In this document: positions 61,631 through 64,000 of the stretch, one piece after another
Numbering within the stretch: position 1 is the first letter of the stretch
Layout: each line of letters begins with the position of its first letter
Assembly: GCF_027921845.1 (NCBI RefSeq)
Contig: NZ_BSEN01000006.1
Coordinates: 301,154-365,153, forward strand
Direction of reading: 5' to 3'
From: Leifsonia poae
GTDB taxonomy: Bacteria; Actinomycetota; Actinomycetes; Actinomycetales; Microbacteriaceae
Length of the DNA: 64,000 nucleotides
Position numbers and translations under genes: made by a program
Notes under the pieces: generated by a model
The model's database searches: none
Told to the model about the DNA's origin: nothing
What the model saw: the letters and a program-made list of their open reading frames with translations, nothing else

Positions 61631-63238
61631 ATGGACTTTCGTGAAGACAGTGTGACATCTGGTCCCCGTGAAGCGGGCCTCTCGCGGCGCTCTCTTCTCG
61701 CTGCGATCGGAGCCGGTGCTGGTGTGGCGCTTCTTCCGATGGTCTTCTCCGAGGTGTCAGCACAGGCGGCTACCACTGCTGGGACGCAGACCAAGGCGAT
61801 CACGGGGCACCTCGTTCCTGGTTCTCCGGACTTTGTCTACCTGCCGGTGGTCGTCCCGGCAGGTACAGCTCAGATCTCGGTTTCGTACACATACTCGAAG
61901 CCCGGCGTCCCAGCTGGAACGCCCGGAAACGCGTGCGACATCGGCATATTCGACGCGCGCGGTATCGATGTCGGCGGCGAAGGGTTTCGCGGTTGGTCCG
62001 GCGGATTCCGCACAGAGTTCTCCATCAGCCGCTCGGAGGCGACACCCGGTTATCTGCCCGGCGACGTGATGCCCGGCACGTGGCACGTGGTGCTCGGCCC
62101 TTACCAGATCGCACCTCAGGGCATGGACTACCAGGTCCAGGTCACCCTGGTCTCTGGCGCGCGCGGCGCTGCATTCAAGCCGTCCTACCCCGCCACGACT
62201 GCCTCGGGGCGCGGCCGCGCTTGGTACCGCGGCGACTGTCACCTGCACACGGTGTACTCCGACGGACGTAATACGCCTGACCAGGTCGCAGCCGGCGCCC
62301 GCGCCCGCGGACTCGACTTCATGGTCTCCACTGATCACAACACGACCTCATCGCATGGTGTCTGGGGTCCGCTCGCGGGGCCGGATCTCTTGATCATCAC
62401 CGGCGAAGAGGTCACGACTAGAAACGGTCACTGGCTCGCACTTGGAACTCGACCTGGTGACTTCATCGATTGGCGCTACCGGGCGCGGGACGGCGTGTTC
62501 CCGAAGTTCCAGGAACGGGTTGAAGCCGACGGGGGCCTCAATGTGTCGGCACATATGTACTGCCCGTGGATTGCGAGCGAGTGGAAGTACGGCTGGGACG
62601 GTCTCGACGGCACCGAGGTTTGGACCGGTCCCTGGGGCTGGGACGATGACGCTGCGGTCTCGACCTGGGACAACCTGCTCGCGGAGTCCGCACGCACAGG
62701 CAAGAAGTGGTTGCCCGCGTTTGGGAACAGCGACGCGCACAACCCGACCGATGTGATCGGGCTGCCTCACAATGTCGTGCTGGCGGACGATCTCTCCCGG
62801 ACTGCGATCCTGGCGGGGCTGAAAGCCGGGCGGTCATGGCTCGCGGAGTCAGCCGATGTCGATCTGACCTTCGTCGCCGCGACGTCACGCGGTGTCGTGG
62901 CCGGCATCGGCGAGACGTTGCGGGCCGCGCGCGACGAAGACATCACTGTCACCGTCGACGTTTCCGGTGTGCCCAATGGCACGGTTCGCCTCTTCACCGA
63001 CGAGGGTCAAATGCTTCAGTCGACCCTGCCCGCGTCCGGCGCCGCAACCATCACTTGGCTCACGCGACCGGAGATCGCCGCCTATGTGCGGGCTGAAGTC
63101 CGCCACCCCATGGCCGACGGATCAGCCGGTGCAACCTCCATGGGGCCAAAGCTCAATTTCGGGTCGATGGCAGCGATGACCAACCCGATCTGGCTGCACA
63201 CAACGAGTTCCCGTGGCGGCCACCCCGGCCCGAAATGA
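61631..63238 (+). CDS. Tat-exported PHP-domain metallohydrolase (CehA/McbA family)
   Basis: This protein of about 535 residues starts with a twin-arginine signal (SRRSLLAAIGAGAGVALLPMVF, RR at 19-20). A beta-sandwich (about 50-200) is followed by a PHP domain with GDCHLHTVYSDG (metal HxH), MVSTDHNTTSSHG, ITGEEVTTRNGHW, NVSAHMY and FGNSDAHNPTD. CehA/McbA enzymes hydrolyse carbamate or phosphate esters. Export by Tat fits a folded metal enzyme. ATG 61631 is preferred over the earlier frame start at 61568 because the signal peptide begins soon after; a GGAGA lies upstream. Substrate unknown. Confidence 0.82.
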   Translation: MDFREDSVTSGPREAGLSRRSLLAAIGAGAGVALLPMVFSEVSAQAATTAGTQTKAITGHLVPGSPDFVYLPVVVPAGTAQISVSYTYSKPGVPAGTPGNACDIGIFDARGIDVGGEGFRGWSGGFRTEFSISRSEATPGYLPGDVMPGTWHVVLGPYQIAPQGMDYQVQVTLVSGARGAAFKPSYPATTASGRGRAWYRGDCHLHTVYSDGRNTPDQVAAGARARGLDFMVSTDHNTTSSHGVWGPLAGPDLLIITGEEVTTRNGHWLALGTRPGDFIDWRYRARDGVFPKFQERVEADGGLNVSAHMYCPWIASEWKYGWDGLDGTEVWTGPWGWDDDAAVSTWDNLLAESARTGKKWLPAFGNSDAHNPTDVIGLPHNVVLADDLSRTAILAGLKAGRSWLAESADVDLTFVAATSRGVVAGIGETLRAARDEDITVTVDVSGVPNGTVRLFTDEGQMLQSTLPASGAATITWLTRPEIAAYVRAEVRHPMADGSAGATSMGPKLNFGSMAAMTNPIWLHTTSSRGGHPGPK

Positions 63239-63287
63239 CCACCTGAACAAGCTTGAAATCGCACACCGAGGACGGCGTGGTCGTGCC

Positions 63288-64000
63288 TCAGGCAGTGAAC
63301 TGAACCGCTAGTTCGGAGAGTCGGTCCTCGAGCGACTCCTCGTGCGCCGTGATCGTCACAACGGCGTCGCCGTGCACAACGACGAACTGGCCGTATCGTC
63401 CCTCGAGTCGCCAGGCCTCGTCCGGTCCCGCCCAGGTCGCTAATCCGTATCGGTCCATCGGTGACGGGCGCCCTGTTTCGACCCAGGAGGTGTGCATGGC
63501 ATCCACCCAGCCCGGTGACACGAGGACGTCGCCCTTCCAGCTCCCGCGATCGATGAGTACATCGCCGATGCGCGCCAGTTCGTCGGTGCGAAGTTCAAGG
63601 CCGGTGCCGCCGATGATGAAGCCGAGCGGGCAACGATGCCACTGCGGGTTGTCGATCTCCAACGGCTCGAACAGGCGTGGCATCAGCCAGTCGCGAACAT
63701 CACCCACCCGCTCGGCCAGCATCCGCATCGCCACATACGTGCTCACGTCGGAGTACTGGAACCGACGACCGGCAGAGGGACGGCGAAGCATTTCCGCCGC
63801 CAGGTCGGGCCAGGGGATCGGCTCGTGGCCGAACCACAGGAAGTCGATTCCGCTGGTCATTGTGAGCAGCTGTCTGAGGGTGACGTCACCGACTCCCTCC
63901 CCGAGGGATAAGTCCCCGAAAACGTCGATGACGCGGAGGTCCAGGTCGAGCAGGCCCTCATCGATGGCCATGCCAGTGGCCAACACGCACACACCCTTGG
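63288..64000 (-). CDS. Serine beta-lactamase-family hydrolase, partial (5' end outside window)
   Basis: The frame stays open to the window edge. The first visible codons read K-G-V-C-V-L-A, which should be the lysine of the catalytic S-x-x-K, so about 235 C-terminal residues are present and the nucleophile serine lies just outside. YSDVSTYVAMRML supplies the Y-x-N-like motif (YSD) and LATWAGPDEAW..LEGRYGQFVVVHGD the third motif region. The class C/esterase type (Pfam Beta-lactamase) is usual for such proteins, which are often esterases or peptidases rather than resistance enzymes. Confidence 0.8.
   Translation of the reverse strand, partial: KGVCVLATGMAIDEGLLDLDLRVIDVFGDLSLGEGVGDVTLRQLLTMTSGIDFLWFGHEPIPWPDLAAEMLRRPSAGRRFQYSDVSTYVAMRMLAERVGDVRDWLMPRLFEPLEIDNPQWHRCPLGFIIGGTGLELRTDELARIGDVLIDRGSWKGDVLVSPGWVDAMHTSWVETGRPSPMDRYGLATWAGPDEAWRLEGRYGQFVVVHGDAVVTITAHEESLEDRLSELAVQFTA

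Overview
The window is high-GC DNA with GTG starts, ATGA-type start/stop overlaps, leaderless-looking promoters (TAGGNT just before the start codon), a mycothiol-type arsenate reductase and a stand-alone LigD-type polymerase. Together these point to an actinobacterium, most likely a plant- or soil-associated member of the Microbacteriaceae (inferred from gene content; no rRNA is present). Most of the window is an accessory region for plant-polysaccharide sugars, followed by respiratory, redox and stress genes.

Layout. (1) 1-3099: 5' part of a membrane-anchored glycoside-hydrolase-like protein. (2) 3445-15645: a carbohydrate locus with a secreted beta-helix enzyme (GH141-like), an aldo/keto reductase, two further dehydrogenases, an ABC importer, an enolase-superfamily dehydratase, a mutarotase, a lactonase and a GntR/FadR regulator. 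The enzyme set matches the oxidative (non-phosphorylated) L-fucose-type pathway. A palindrome near ATCATACGTATGAT precedes four transcription units, including the regulator gene itself, so the locus looks like one regulon. (3) 15843-28489: a large modular secreted hydrolase, two tandem paralogous LacI regulators with two pairs of TCGAACCGGTTCGA-type operators around promoters, and an ABC importer operon ending in intracellular GH63-like and GH127 (beta-L-arabinofuranosidase) enzymes. (4) 28652-32915: an ECF41-type sigma factor, VOC, LUD and SnoaL-like proteins, and a TetR/oxidoreductase pair. (5) 32979-42021: two xylose/ribose-type ABC importers with a LacI regulator, the second ending in an unrecognised 94-residue gene. 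(6) 42268-52312: arylsulfatase, then cydAB, a divergent zwf, a GH15 enzyme and a GMC oxidoreductase. (7) 52330-54700: an RclA-like flavoprotein divergent from an rclR-like gene that is frameshifted as given. (8) 54726-64000: stress and miscellaneous genes, including an ars locus (arsR, operator, a 20-residue peptide with six cysteines, arsC), a LigD-type polymerase, a kinase-like protein, a Tat-exported PHP metallohydrolase and the 3' part of a beta-lactamase-family gene.

How the parts work together. Exported glycosidases release sugars, lipoprotein-dependent ABC importers take them up, and cytoplasmic glycosidases or oxidative enzymes process them. Each block has its own local repressor. Stem-loops separate the binding-protein gene from the next importer gene in three of the four importers, although in one case the stem-loop lies inside the permease coding sequence. 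All functions are inferred from recognisable motifs; no search was run.
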